Source of the DNA: a virus
Virus record (IMG/VR): IMGVR_UViG_3300037493_003491
Location: 1-27,623 of that record
Length of the DNA: 27,623 nucleotides
Strand: one strand, 5' to 3'
The stretch's first letter is position 1; every line of letters starts with the position of its first letter. Under the pieces are notes generated by a model. It was not told the DNA's origin. It saw nothing but the letters and a program-made list of their open reading frames with translations, and did not search any database. The translations under genes were made by a program, and so were the position numbers. Shown piece after piece: positions 5,331 through 12,337 of the stretch.

Positions 5331-5984
5331 ATGAAAACGACATTCGGACAATTTACTAGCTTTATGACTAACCTAAAAAAGACTTTACCAAAATATGCGC
5401 CAGAGCTGGAACAAAGCACAGTTGCTTTATGGTTCGACGCTCTGAACCAAATCGAGGTTGAAGAACTGAGATATATTTATAAGCATTGCATCGATAACCT
5501 CGATGCCTTCCCTTCGATCAAACAAATTAGAGAATTGTCTCAGCGTAACGTGAATGACGGCTTGCCTAAAGACCCCTTGAGGGCGCTGATTGAATCAGCC
5601 AGTAGAAACCCTATGGACATACATCCGAGCGTCAATGATTTGGCCGAGCGCCTTGGAGGATGGAAGGTGATTGGTCAATGGCCCATCGACAGCTACGATT
5701 ATAAACGCAAGCACGTCAATGAGATGTGGGAAAAAATTAGATATGAAATTTCAATTGGCACCAAGCCAACCGTGATTGACAGAATACAATTCGCACCATC
5801 AAAAATTCCTGAGCGCAACGGCGATATAGCTGCAACGCTTTTGTTGGAAACAGAAAATGCCGAAAAAGGTATTGAAACGGTTTTAGATTTTCAAGAGCCA
5901 ATGAATCGCACTGATGAGGGCATGAATAAAATTAGAGCAGAGCTTGCTCAGTTGCGTGCAAGCATTCGAGTGTATAAAAAATGA
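5331..5984 (+). CDS. Probable replicative helicase loader
   Basis: The 217-aa protein starts MKTTFGQF and has LEQSTVALWFDALNQIEVEELRYIY followed by FPSIKQIRELSQ at about 28-70. The pattern (W-x-x-L ... E-E-L ... F-P-x-I-x-x-I) is that of the N-terminal domain of G39P/DnaI/P-like loaders that bring DnaB-type helicase to the origin. The rest is helical and lacks a Walker A motif, so it is not a DnaC-type AAA+ loader. GGAG lies 8 nt upstream of the ATG at 5331. Position directly after the initiator supports the call. A short ATGA-coupled 11-codon frame follows (5981-6016) and is probably meaningless. Confidence 0.6.
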   Translation: MKTTFGQFTSFMTNLKKTLPKYAPELEQSTVALWFDALNQIEVEELRYIYKHCIDNLDAFPSIKQIRELSQRNVNDGLPKDPLRALIESASRNPMDIHPSVNDLAERLGGWKVIGQWPIDSYDYKRKHVNEMWEKIRYEISIGTKPTVIDRIQFAPSKIPERNGDIAATLLLETENAEKGIETVLDFQEPMNRTDEGMNKIRAELAQLRASIRVYKK

Positions 5985-6203
5985 ATAGCGGTTTGCTTAA
6001 CGACTTAGCTAAGTAGCAACACAGAGTAATTTGGGATACGCGTATACGCGATGAAAATTAATAATTTTCGATTCAAATAGCAAAGATTAGTTACGATGAG
6101 TTACCAATTAATTTTTATATTAAATGTAATTTTCATTGTAGTTAGCAACAATTGATGGTAGTATGCGCTAGCAATACCGCTTTTGATCGTGCATAGGAGA
6201 TAA
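5985..6203. other. Gene-free control region with three palindromes
   Basis: This 219-bp AT-rich stretch has no convincing gene. It holds the perfect palindromes CTTAGCTAAG (6004-6013) and CGCGTATACGCG (6039-6050) and the inverted repeat GAAAATT-AAT-AATTTTC (6054-6070). They lie 65-130 bp upstream of a predicted promoter. They look like protein-binding sites; none is followed by a T-tract, so they are unlikely to be terminators. Confidence 0.55.
6136..6164 (+). promoter_or_regulatory. Promoter of the small-protein/PAPS-reductase operon
   Basis: TTGTAG (6136-6141), a 17-nt spacer, and TAGTAT (6159-6164) preceded by TGG form an extended -10 promoter, about 40 bp upstream of the 99-aa gene. Each box matches 4/6 of consensus. 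Confidence 0.5.
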
Positions 6204-6503
6204 ATGTTTAAAAACATAACAGCCGAAGAAAGAAAAGCCTTTAAGGAAAAAAAAGAGGCTGAGTTTAAAAAAATAGAGGATCAATTTTTATCAACGGCCA
6301 AAATTGGGGTAGTTAATTTTTATAAATTAATACCCATGAGATACAAAAGAAATTGGTTGAAGGCTCATCTTGGCATTGCATCAAAGAAACAAGCCATTGC
6401 CGCGCAGTGTGCAAATTGCGTTGGATATTCTGATGTTCAAAGTGAAGTGGCAACTTGCACGGCTTATAATTGCGCTCTTTATTTCTATAGGAGTTACAAA
6501 TGA
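6204..6503 (+). CDS. Small cysteine-rich phage protein (zinc-binding)
   Basis: The 99-aa protein has a charged N-terminal helix (ITAEERKAFKEKKEAEFKK) and a C-terminal module: AAQCANCVGY, then VATCTAYNCALYFYRSY. Two CxxC-like pairs (C-x2-C and C-x4-C) followed by L-Y-x-Y-R-x-Y match a family of small phage proteins with a C-x2-C-x-G-Y ... C-x-x-x-x-C-x-L-x-x-Y-R signature, usually annotated only as conserved. It probably binds one zinc ion and may contact nucleic acid. GGAG lies about 5 nt upstream. It overlaps the next gene by 4 nt. Confidence 0.75.
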   Translation: MFKNITAEERKAFKEKKEAEFKKIEDQFLSTAKIGVVNFYKLIPMRYKRNWLKAHLGIASKKQAIAAQCANCVGYSDVQSEVATCTAYNCALYFYRSYK

Positions 6504-6709
6504 CAACACACACAAATTGGAAGCATCAAGCCAAGCCAAGCTTCAATGCGAAACGAAATGATCCAGAAAAATATTCTAAAATTTGTCCCGAGTGCTCAAT
6601 GCGATTTGGTCAACCGGACGTTCTAGGCTGGATCGACATTAGAATATGCGCGCCTTGCGCATTGACAAGAGCAAAAAAAACTAAGGTCGCTCGCGAGCGT
6701 GGCCATTGA
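6500..6709 (+). CDS. Small zinc-ribbon-like protein
   Basis: The 69-aa basic protein contains CPEC (about 30-33) and CAPC (about 51-54), the two halves of a zinc ribbon, and a Lys/Arg-rich tail. It starts in the ATGA overlap with the preceding gene and shares its last bases with the next ORF, so the three are translationally coupled. I do not recognise a named family; nucleic-acid binding is an inference from the zinc ribbon and charge. Confidence 0.7.
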   Translation: MTTHTNWKHQAKPSFNAKRNDPEKYSKICPECSMRFGQPDVLGWIDIRICAPCALTRAKKTKVARERGH

Positions 6710-6876
6710 AATATATTTTATTTTGCGCCAGTTTCTTTGCAGGATTTTATGTGTCTAAAAATATATACGCCGATAAAACTTCATGTGACAACGGCGTTGT
6801 GATTACGACGTGCATCGATCCAGATGCCGTGGCATTAGGTAGAAAACATCGTCGGGCGCTTTGGACTAATCAATAG
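6706..6876 (+). CDS. 56-aa membrane-anchored or secreted small protein, TTG start
   Basis: The frame starts with TTG in a TTGA overlap with the preceding stop. It begins MKYILFCASFFAGFYVSKNIYA, a hydrophobic segment that could be an anchor or a signal peptide, followed by a soluble part with two cysteines (TSCDNG and TTCID) that could form a disulfide outside the cytoplasm, and a basic end. The continuous coupling in the operon and the sensible hydrophobic profile support it. Start codon is inferred; function is unknown. Confidence 0.5.
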   Translation: MKYILFCASFFAGFYVSKNIYADKTSCDNGVVITTCIDPDAVALGRKHRRALWTNQ

Positions 6877-6887
6877 AAAGAAATAAA

Positions 6888-6950
6888 ATGATTGACTTAG
6901 AGAATATACTTAAACTTGACGACGCAATAGACGAAGCGAGGCAGGGATGA
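6888..6950 (+). CDS. 20-aa micro-ORF coupled to the PAPS-reductase-like gene
   Basis: ATG at 6888 opens MIDLENILKL followed by DDAIDEARQG and a stop in an ATGA junction with the next gene. AAAGAAA lies upstream. It may be a small protein or simply a leader that delivers ribosomes to the next start, whose own ribosome site (AGGCAGGG) lies in its last codons. Confidence 0.35.
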   Translation: MIDLENILKLDDAIDEARQG

Positions 6951-7702
6951 TTGACAAAGATACTATAGTTGTGTGGTTTTCATGTGGCGCTGCCAGTGCT
7001 GTGGCGGCAAAAAAAACTATAGAGGTTTACGGTAATGATTATTTTATCAAAATTGTAAACAATCCAGTAAGCGAAGAACACCACGACAATCAAAGGTTTT
7101 TAAAGGACGTTGAAAAGTGGATCGGCGTATCGATTGAATCTTGTTACAATCCGAAGTATCCGCATAACTCGGCTCATGAAGTCTGGCAATCTCGCAAATA
7201 TATGTCTGGCATCAAAGGTGCGCCGTGTACTTTGGAACTAAAGAAAAAGGCTCGGCAACATTGGGAGGCAAACAATAAGTTTGATTTTCTTGTGTTGGGA
7301 TTTACGTTTGATGAGATAAAAAGGCATCAAAAGTTTATCCAGACTGAAAAATCTAACGTGTTACCAGTGTTGATAGATTTAAAACTAACAAAAAATGATT
7401 GCTTCGATATTTTATTGCGTGAAGGTTTAAAACTGCCAGAAATTTACAACCTTGGATATCCTAACGCCAATTGTATAGGTTGCGTTAAAGCAACGTCACC
7501 GACATATTGGAACCACGTTAGACGCCAGCACCCAGAACAATATGAGCAAAGATCAACACTAAGCCGAGAGTTAAATGTCAGACTCGTTAGGCATAAAGGC
7601 AAAAGAATTTTTTTAGATGAGTTGCCAGCAGACGCAATTGGATTGCCCATGAAAAATTTAAAGTCAGTTGAGTGCGGTATCTTTTGCGAAGAAAAGAAAT
7701 AA
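6947..7702 (+). CDS. PAPS-reductase-like ATP-pyrophosphatase family protein
   Basis: The 251-aa protein opens with VVWFSCGAASAVAA (8-21), a variant of the PP-loop that binds ATP in the adenine-nucleotide alpha-hydrolase fold. Further family marks are GAPCTLELKKKA (91-102), LVLGFTFDE (115-123) and GYPNANCIGCVKA (170-182). Four cysteines, C176, C179, C243 and C247, could hold a metal or Fe-S cluster. Such phage proteins are annotated as phosphoadenosine phosphosulfate reductases, but sulfate assimilation is not proven; relatives activate substrates by adenylation in tRNA or DNA thiolation. It is the last gene of the operon and its stop lies 5 bp from the stop of the convergent metallopeptidase gene. 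Confidence 0.8.
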   Translation: MIDKDTIVVWFSCGAASAVAAKKTIEVYGNDYFIKIVNNPVSEEHHDNQRFLKDVEKWIGVSIESCYNPKYPHNSAHEVWQSRKYMSGIKGAPCTLELKKKARQHWEANNKFDFLVLGFTFDEIKRHQKFIQTEKSNVLPVLIDLKLTKNDCFDILLREGLKLPEIYNLGYPNANCIGCVKATSPTYWNHVRRQHPEQYEQRSTLSRELNVRLVRHKGKRIFLDELPADAIGLPMKNLKSVECGIFCEEKK

Positions 7703-7707
7703 TTAAA

Positions 7708-8010
7708 TCAAGTAAAAAAGTGCGATAAACCTGTCTCAATTGCCAAGCAAATTTGCTCCTCTTTAGAAGCAGAGAGGCCTTGACTGGCACCACTGTAATA
7801 TAAAATTCCATGCGTCATTTCGTGCAACAAAACGGACTTCCAATCGCAGCCTTTTAAAAGATATATTTCTTTGCTCTCTGGATTAAAAGCTCCGAGCAAT
7901 TCTTGTTCATCATCCTCTAAATAGGGAACCACCCTCACGGAAATCTTTTGGCCTAAAATATCTACCGCGCGCGGCGGGTGCAAACGGTTAAACGGAGATC
8001 GCTTTGCCAT
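7708..8010 (-). CDS. Small HExxH zinc metallopeptidase-like protein
   Basis: The 100-aa protein carries LLHEMTHGILYYSG, with the HEMTH zinc motif at 63-67 and a downstream acidic stretch (EEQICLAIETGL) that could give the third ligand. The N-terminal half has β-strands (ILGQKISVRVVPYL and SKEIYLL). Small minimal zincin-like proteins of this kind are frequent in phages and have no known substrate. GGGAGGG lies 9-10 nt upstream of the ATG. Its start overlaps the phosphoesterase gene by 23 nt, so both are made from one transcript. Confidence 0.8.
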   Translation of the reverse strand: MAKRSPFNRLHPPRAVDILGQKISVRVVPYLEDDEQELLGAFNPESKEIYLLKGCDWKSVLLHEMTHGILYYSGASQGLSASKEEQICLAIETGLSHFFT

Positions 8011-8725
8011 ATACGATTACCCTCCCATTGACGATTGGCAACACATCGACAAATGTTTTGCCGTAGTTGTCGACGTGCAAGATAGCCAGCGCCTTCGTCC
8101 ATCCGGTCGGCGTTGGCTGATGAGCCGTTTGTTTTTCATCACTAACATGGCCGAGGCTAATAGCGTAATTAGTACCGTCAAACACATGTTGTACCCTGTG
8201 TGTGTGGCCGCTAATAGTGTTGCGTCGATACTTAGCCAGGTTAGTCGTGGCAACGTGCTGGTTGAAATAAAAACCGTGCATCAAAGTACAATCGCCAATG
8301 ACGCAAGAATCCCATTTTGTATACTTATGCCACACCCATTTTTTATTTGTTGTCTCGTTTCTTATCTTGATTTTTAACAGCGTTGGCCAGTCTGGAACTA
8401 GACCATGCAACTCTCGGCAATTGCGAGAAATGTATCTGCTCAATCTATATTCATGATTGCCTTCTAACAAATGGACCTGTGCGCCTGATTTCAAATGACT
8501 TGCCCAAATCGTTAGAATCTTATTCCAATCATCGATATCGTCAGACAACATATTCTTGCGCTCTGGATCTTTATCGTAACTAGATATCTGAAAACAATCT
8601 AACCCATCGCCCAACTGCACTAAGCCGTCGGGGTTTATTTCTTTGATGATTTTGGTGATTAGTTTGGTTGTTGTAACACAGTGGAATGGAATATGCACAT
8701 CAGGAATCACAAGGTAAGTTTTCAA
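7988..8725 (-). CDS. Calcineurin-like metallophosphoesterase
   Basis: The 245-aa protein has the full set of metal-binding motifs in order: PDVH (8-11), GDGLD (39-43), GNHE (89-92), LMHG (148-151) and GHTH (173-176). It would hydrolyse a phosphoester with two metal ions; the substrate (nucleotide, DNA end or protein) cannot be told. I chose the TTG at 8725 because GGAGGT lies 7 nt upstream and the protein begins right at the first β-strand, MKTYLVIPDVH; an upstream TTG at 8743 would place the ribosome site inside the gene. With the metallopeptidase it forms a two-gene minus island flanked by plus-strand operons. Confidence 0.88.
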   Translation of the reverse strand: MKTYLVIPDVHIPFHCVTTTKLITKIIKEINPDGLVQLGDGLDCFQISSYDKDPERKNMLSDDIDDWNKILTIWASHLKSGAQVHLLEGNHEYRLSRYISRNCRELHGLVPDWPTLLKIKIRNETTNKKWVWHKYTKWDSCVIGDCTLMHGFYFNQHVATTNLAKYRRNTISGHTHRVQHVFDGTNYAISLGHVSDEKQTAHQPTPTGWTKALAILHVDNYGKTFVDVLPIVNGRVIVYGKAISV

Positions 8726-8755
8726 TCGGTCACCTCCAAGCAATGTGTTTTATCA

Positions 8756-8764
8756 ATTTTACCA
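8756..8764 (-). promoter_or_regulatory. Extended -10 promoter of the phosphoesterase unit
   Basis: The minus strand reads TGGTAAAAT, with TTAACG 18 nt upstream of TAAAAT as a 4/6 -35. It lies about 30 nt upstream of the phosphoesterase start and is divergent from the packaging promoter. Confidence 0.5.
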
Positions 8765-8793
8765 CATAAATTTTGCAAGCGTTAATGTCGGCC

Positions 8794-8822
8794 TTGTGCG
8801 ACTAAGCAAATCTTGGTATTAT
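8794..8822 (+). promoter_or_regulatory. Promoter of the packaging/late operon
   Basis: TTGTGC (8794-8799), a 17-nt spacer, and TATTAT (8817-8822) preceded by TGG form an extended -10 promoter about 77 bp upstream of the small terminase gene. Confidence 0.55.
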
Positions 8823-8898
8823 AGTATTATTATTAAAATCATCGCGCCTGTTGTGCAGGCAATCATTGGTCGTTGAGCGACGAAGGATGGATGTTCAC

Positions 8899-9330
8899 AT
8901 GAAGCAAAAAGGCGGCGTCAGAGAAGGCGCAGGTCGACCCGTAAAGGTGTTCGACTGGGAAAAAATCAAGCAATATGCCTACATTCAATGTACGCAAGTT
9001 GAAATCACTTACCTGTTAGATTGCGATATGAATACGCTCAATGCCGCTTGCAAAAGAGAACAAGGCGTTGATTTTTCAGATTTTTATAAAATTAATGCCG
9101 AGGGAGGCAAAGCGTCGTTACGTCGTCAGATGTTTAAAACGGCGATGAGCGGCAGCGTTCCCATGATGATTTGGTTGTCAAAAAACTACATGAACATGAA
9201 AGAAAATTGGTTGTTGCCTGAAAGCATCGCGCCGATCGTCATGGCCTACACTCCCAACGTCAAAACGTTGCCCGTCGACGACGACGCAGCGAACGATTCA
9301 AACACTATAACCATCGAGAGTGAGCCGTGA
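8899..9330 (+). CDS. terS: Terminase small subunit
   Basis: The 143-aa protein starts MKQKGGVREGAGRPVKVFDWEK. The GGxREGAGRP motif at the N-terminus is typical of phage small terminase subunits, followed by a helix-turn-helix-like region (VEITYLLDCDMNTLNAACKREQG) that would bind the packaging site, and an oligomerisation helix. AAGGATGG lies about 8 nt upstream of the ATG at 8899; an ATG at 8887 has its ribosome site too close. Its last codons (from about 9240) already show the GACG/CGTC-rich composition of the following genes. It overlaps the ParB-like gene by 4 nt (GTGA). Confidence 0.82.
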   Translation: MKQKGGVREGAGRPVKVFDWEKIKQYAYIQCTQVEITYLLDCDMNTLNAACKREQGVDFSDFYKINAEGGKASLRRQMFKTAMSGSVPMMIWLSKNYMNMKENWLLPESIAPIVMAYTPNVKTLPVDDDAANDSNTITIESEP

Positions 9331-9863
9331 GCAAGATGATAGACACGACAAAAAAATATCGCGACATAGACACGTTGAAGTTTGACCCTGCGAACGCACG
9401 CGTGCACGATGAACGCAACATTCAAGCGATCGTCGACAGTCTAACGATGAACGGACAACGTAAACCAGTGGTCATATACTCGGACATGATCGTCGCTGGC
9501 AACGGAACAGTGGCGGCGGCGAAACGTCTCGGTTGGACCGAAATATGGGTCAACGACGACCCGTTCGACTCGTTAGACGCTGCGAAAGCGTACGCCGTTC
9601 AAGACAATCAAACTGCGGCTCTCGCGTCGTGGAACGACGATCAATTGGACGACACGTTGACCGATTTAGTGGAAAAAGGTTGGATTTTGAAAAGCCTCGG
9701 TTTCGACAAAATGCCAGGCGCCCTCGAACCTGATGAAAACGAAGACAAAAAGGTCAAAGAATTAGACGAATTTTGCATGTACGTTACGTGTGCAAACGAA
9801 ACTGATTTGCGTGATTTGTTCGAAGAATTAACGTCACGAGGCATAGAGGTTAAATTGACATGA
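9327..9863 (+). CDS. ParB-like (ParB/Srx fold) protein
   Basis: The 178-aa protein has the N-terminal ParB-type domain: LKFDPANARVHDERNIQAI (17-35), NGQRKPVVIY (42-51), AGNGTVAAAKRLGW (57-70) and AYAVQDNQTA. In true ParB this fold binds CTP; stand-alone phage versions lie beside DNA methylases and other DNA-modifying enzymes and near terminases. There is no obvious partition-type HTH, and the acidic C-terminus (about 125-178) is of unknown function. It starts with GTG in a GTGA overlap with terS and overlaps the ABC-GNAT gene in ATGA, forming a tight cassette. The whole gene lies in the GACG/CGTC-rich island. Confidence 0.82.
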   Translation: MSKMIDTTKKYRDIDTLKFDPANARVHDERNIQAIVDSLTMNGQRKPVVIYSDMIVAGNGTVAAAKRLGWTEIWVNDDPFDSLDAAKAYAVQDNQTAALASWNDDQLDDTLTDLVEKGWILKSLGFDKMPGALEPDENEDKKVKELDEFCMYVTCANETDLRDLFEELTSRGIEVKLT

Positions 9864-10975
9864 TGAAAACGTACACAGTTCATTTGAAATCAGACCCGTC
9901 AACAACGTTCATGTCGACCAAAGCAGCGCAGTCGATGGACATCGACGTGACGAAAAAACTTGCACACGATTTGTCCGTCACAGCAGACGTCGTAACGTCG
10001 TACAACGTCGGGTTAATTGTCGGCAATTCGGGGTCAGGTAAAACGACGTTAACACGTCAAATATACGGTGACGATTGTTTCACGTCGTCGTTAGACGCGA
10101 CACGACCGATCATAGACCAGTTTCCTGACGACATGACGTACGACGACCGCGCGAACATATTGAACGCGATCGGGTTGAGTCAGGTCGTGTGTTGGATACG
10201 CCCTGTCGCGACGTTGTCCAACGGTCAGAAGTTTCGTGCCGAGGCAGCCCTGAAAATAGCGCACGCTCGCGACGGCGAAACCATTTGCATCGACGAATGG
10301 ACGTCCGTGGTCGACCGCACCGTTGCAAAAGTCATGTCGCACGCATTGCAAAAATCAGCACGTAAATTCAACAAACGTTTCGTTTTGTGTTCGTGTCACG
10401 ACGACGTTATCGAGTGGTTACAACCTGATTGGGTGATCGATTGTAATAAACAAACGTACGACGACCGGAGGTCGCTTCGGCGCGAGCGCACGGAACGACT
10501 CGACTTCGAAATCAGGGAAGTCCACCGATCGACGTGGCGCATGTTTGCACGTTATCACTATTTGAGCGATCGACTGCCAGGCGGAACGTTGCACACGTTC
10601 GGTTTGTTTCACGACGACCAACAGATAGGGTTTCAATGTTTCGCCAATTACGTGCCAACGAAAAAGGGTTCGAAGAACATGATCTATCACTCAAACCGTA
10701 CGGTCATCCATCCTGACTACGTCGGTTTGGGGTTAGGCATAAAAATCATCGACGAAACGTCGAAGTTGATGAAAAAAATGCACACTTTTAGAATCATGGC
10801 TAAATTCAGCAGTTTGCCTGTTTACAAATCGATGATTAAAAATTCGTCATGGAAGTTGTTGAACGCTCAAACAGAAACAAGCAAACCAACAGGCACGCTT
10901 AGACGCTCGCGTAACGCGACGACACGTAACAAAGTCAAATGGTATTCGTTTGAATACGTCGACGTGTCGTCGTGA
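9860..10975 (+). CDS. ABC-type ATPase fused to a GNAT-like domain
   Basis: The 371-aa protein has two parts. Residues 1-200 are an ABC ATPase: Walker A GNSGSGKT (55-62), signature LSNGQ (119-123) followed by FRAEAALKIA, Walker B TICIDEW (141-147) and switch His in CSCH (H180). It is soluble, without membrane helices. Residues about 215-371 resemble a GNAT acyltransferase: STWRMFARYHYLSDRLPGG (224-242), β-strands THTFGLF and IGFQCF, then RTVIHPDYVGLGLG (280-293), which matches the acyl-CoA pyrophosphate-binding motif A. Phage Mu Mom, which modifies adenine in DNA, has a GNAT fold, so a Mom-like role powered or targeted by the ATPase is possible; this is inference. It overlaps ParB (ATGA) and terL (GTGA). 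Confidence 0.78.
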   Translation: MMKTYTVHLKSDPSTTFMSTKAAQSMDIDVTKKLAHDLSVTADVVTSYNVGLIVGNSGSGKTTLTRQIYGDDCFTSSLDATRPIIDQFPDDMTYDDRANILNAIGLSQVVCWIRPVATLSNGQKFRAEAALKIAHARDGETICIDEWTSVVDRTVAKVMSHALQKSARKFNKRFVLCSCHDDVIEWLQPDWVIDCNKQTYDDRRSLRRERTERLDFEIREVHRSTWRMFARYHYLSDRLPGGTLHTFGLFHDDQQIGFQCFANYVPTKKGSKNMIYHSNRTVIHPDYVGLGLGIKIIDETSKLMKKMHTFRIMAKFSSLPVYKSMIKNSSWKLLNAQTETSKPTGTLRRSRNATTRNKVKWYSFEYVDVSS

Positions 10976-12327
10976 TAGGATCGACGCCCACGCTCGCTGA
11001 GTTCAATCCTAACATCATACCGTTTCAATCGCGTGTGATAAACGACCTGACGACGTACGACTACAGTTTGGGGTCACACGAGGTTCTCCTAAGTGGGTCA
11101 GTCGGAAGCGCAAAATCTATACTCATGGCACATATTATAATCAGGCATTGTTTGGAAAACAATCGTGCACGTTTTTTAATCGGTCGTCGCGCTCTCCCAG
11201 ATTTAAAAGACACGTTGTACGCCAAGATACTGGAACACCTCGAATCGGTCGACTCACGTTATTATCGCGTGTGGGCTAACACGGGAAAAATATGGTTCGT
11301 CAACGGTTCGGAAATCATATCTAAGTCGTGGGCAGATAAACGATACAGCAAACTTAGATCGCTTGAATTGTCGGGCGCAGCTATCGAGGAGTTGACGGAA
11401 AACAAAGGCGACGACGAACAAGCGTACCACGAAATCAAGATGCGCGTCGGTCGACTACCGCACGTCAAGTGTCCGATCATGATATCTGCGACGAACCCCG
11501 ACAGTCCGTCTCATTGGGCTTATAAACATTTCATCACGCCGAACAGTGGCGGAGAAAAACACGCGACTCGTCATGTTTATTATTCGCGCACTGAAGACAA
11601 TCCTTTTCTGCCGCCTCAATATATTCAACAACTTAAAAACGACCTCGATCCGAAACGTGCAAAAAGAATGCTGTACGGAGAATGGATCGAGATACAAGAC
11701 GAAGTTATCTATTACGCATATGATAGTGCGCTTCAATACTCTAAGAAACCATGGACGCCTCGCCCTGAAACACCTATCATGATTAGCTTTGACTTTAACA
11801 TCGGTGACGGCAAGCCATTGAGCGCCTGTGCTATTGCTTATGAGGATGGAATATTTCACGTCTTTGCTGAGGTCATTATCGAAGGCGCAAGAACAGAAGA
11901 GGCTTGTCAGGAATTTTATGACCGAGGTATCATCGTCCCAGGCAAGCACTATGAGCTATACGGTGACGCCTCTGGCAAGGCTAGGCATACATCGTCCACA
12001 AGGTCAGACTATGAAATCATCAAAGAATCATTTGACCGCAACGGGATCAGCTACAGGTATTGCGTCCCGCTGGCCAACCCTGCAATTAGGACACGCCACA
12101 ATACCATCAACGCCTACTCTCGCAACGCTCTCGGACAAACCAGACTGTTTATCCACAACTGCCCAACAATTGATGAAGCCTTGAGGCTGACAGCTTTTAA
12201 AAAAGGTGGTAACATAATCGAAGATGATTCAAAAAAATATCAGCACGTTGGGACAGCGCTAGGCTATTGTCTGGTTAGAAAATTAGCCGATCAAGAACGC
12301 GGGGTAACTCGTTCTATTATATTGTAA
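10972..12327 (+). CDS. terL: Terminase large subunit
   Basis: The 451-aa protein has the packaging ATPase with Walker A SGSVGSAKS (41-49), Walker B AAIEE (136-140) and coupling motif SATNPD (172-177). The RNase H-like nuclease follows, with FDFN (D274), YGDASG (D332) and a C-terminal YQHVGTALGY region. It drives DNA into the prohead and cuts concatemers. It starts with GTG in an overlap with the ABC-GNAT gene; length is normal. Base composition changes inside the gene near 11600 (codon ~210), between the ATPase and nuclease domains, which suggests a recombinant gene. The portal follows after 10 bp. Confidence 0.95.
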   Translation: MIGSTPTLAEFNPNIIPFQSRVINDLTTYDYSLGSHEVLLSGSVGSAKSILMAHIIIRHCLENNRARFLIGRRALPDLKDTLYAKILEHLESVDSRYYRVWANTGKIWFVNGSEIISKSWADKRYSKLRSLELSGAAIEELTENKGDDEQAYHEIKMRVGRLPHVKCPIMISATNPDSPSHWAYKHFITPNSGGEKHATRHVYYSRTEDNPFLPPQYIQQLKNDLDPKRAKRMLYGEWIEIQDEVIYYAYDSALQYSKKPWTPRPETPIMISFDFNIGDGKPLSACAIAYEDGIFHVFAEVIIEGARTEEACQEFYDRGIIVPGKHYELYGDASGKARHTSSTRSDYEIIKESFDRNGISYRYCVPLANPAIRTRHNTINAYSRNALGQTRLFIHNCPTIDEALRLTAFKKGGNIIEDDSKKYQHVGTALGYCLVRKLADQERGVTRSIIL

Positions 12328-12337
12328 AGGGATTACA

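Larger units (their letters stand above)
9240..11600. other. Compositional island covering the ParB and ABC-GNAT genes and the 5' half of terL
   Basis: From about 9240 to about 11600 the DNA is strikingly rich in GACG, CGTC and ACGT: the line 9961-10020 alone has five GACG/CGTC occurrences. Thr is mostly ACG, Ser often TCG, Asp mostly GAC. Outside the block the same amino acids use mixed codons. The left edge lies in the last third of terS and the right edge inside terL near codon 210. This is most simply read as a segment acquired by recombination. Limits are by eye. Confidence 0.7.

Noticed and set aside
10091-10716. Several long antisense frames within the ABC-GNAT gene
   Set aside because: They result from the CG-rich, stop-poor codon use of the island; no ribosome sites or plausible protein features.
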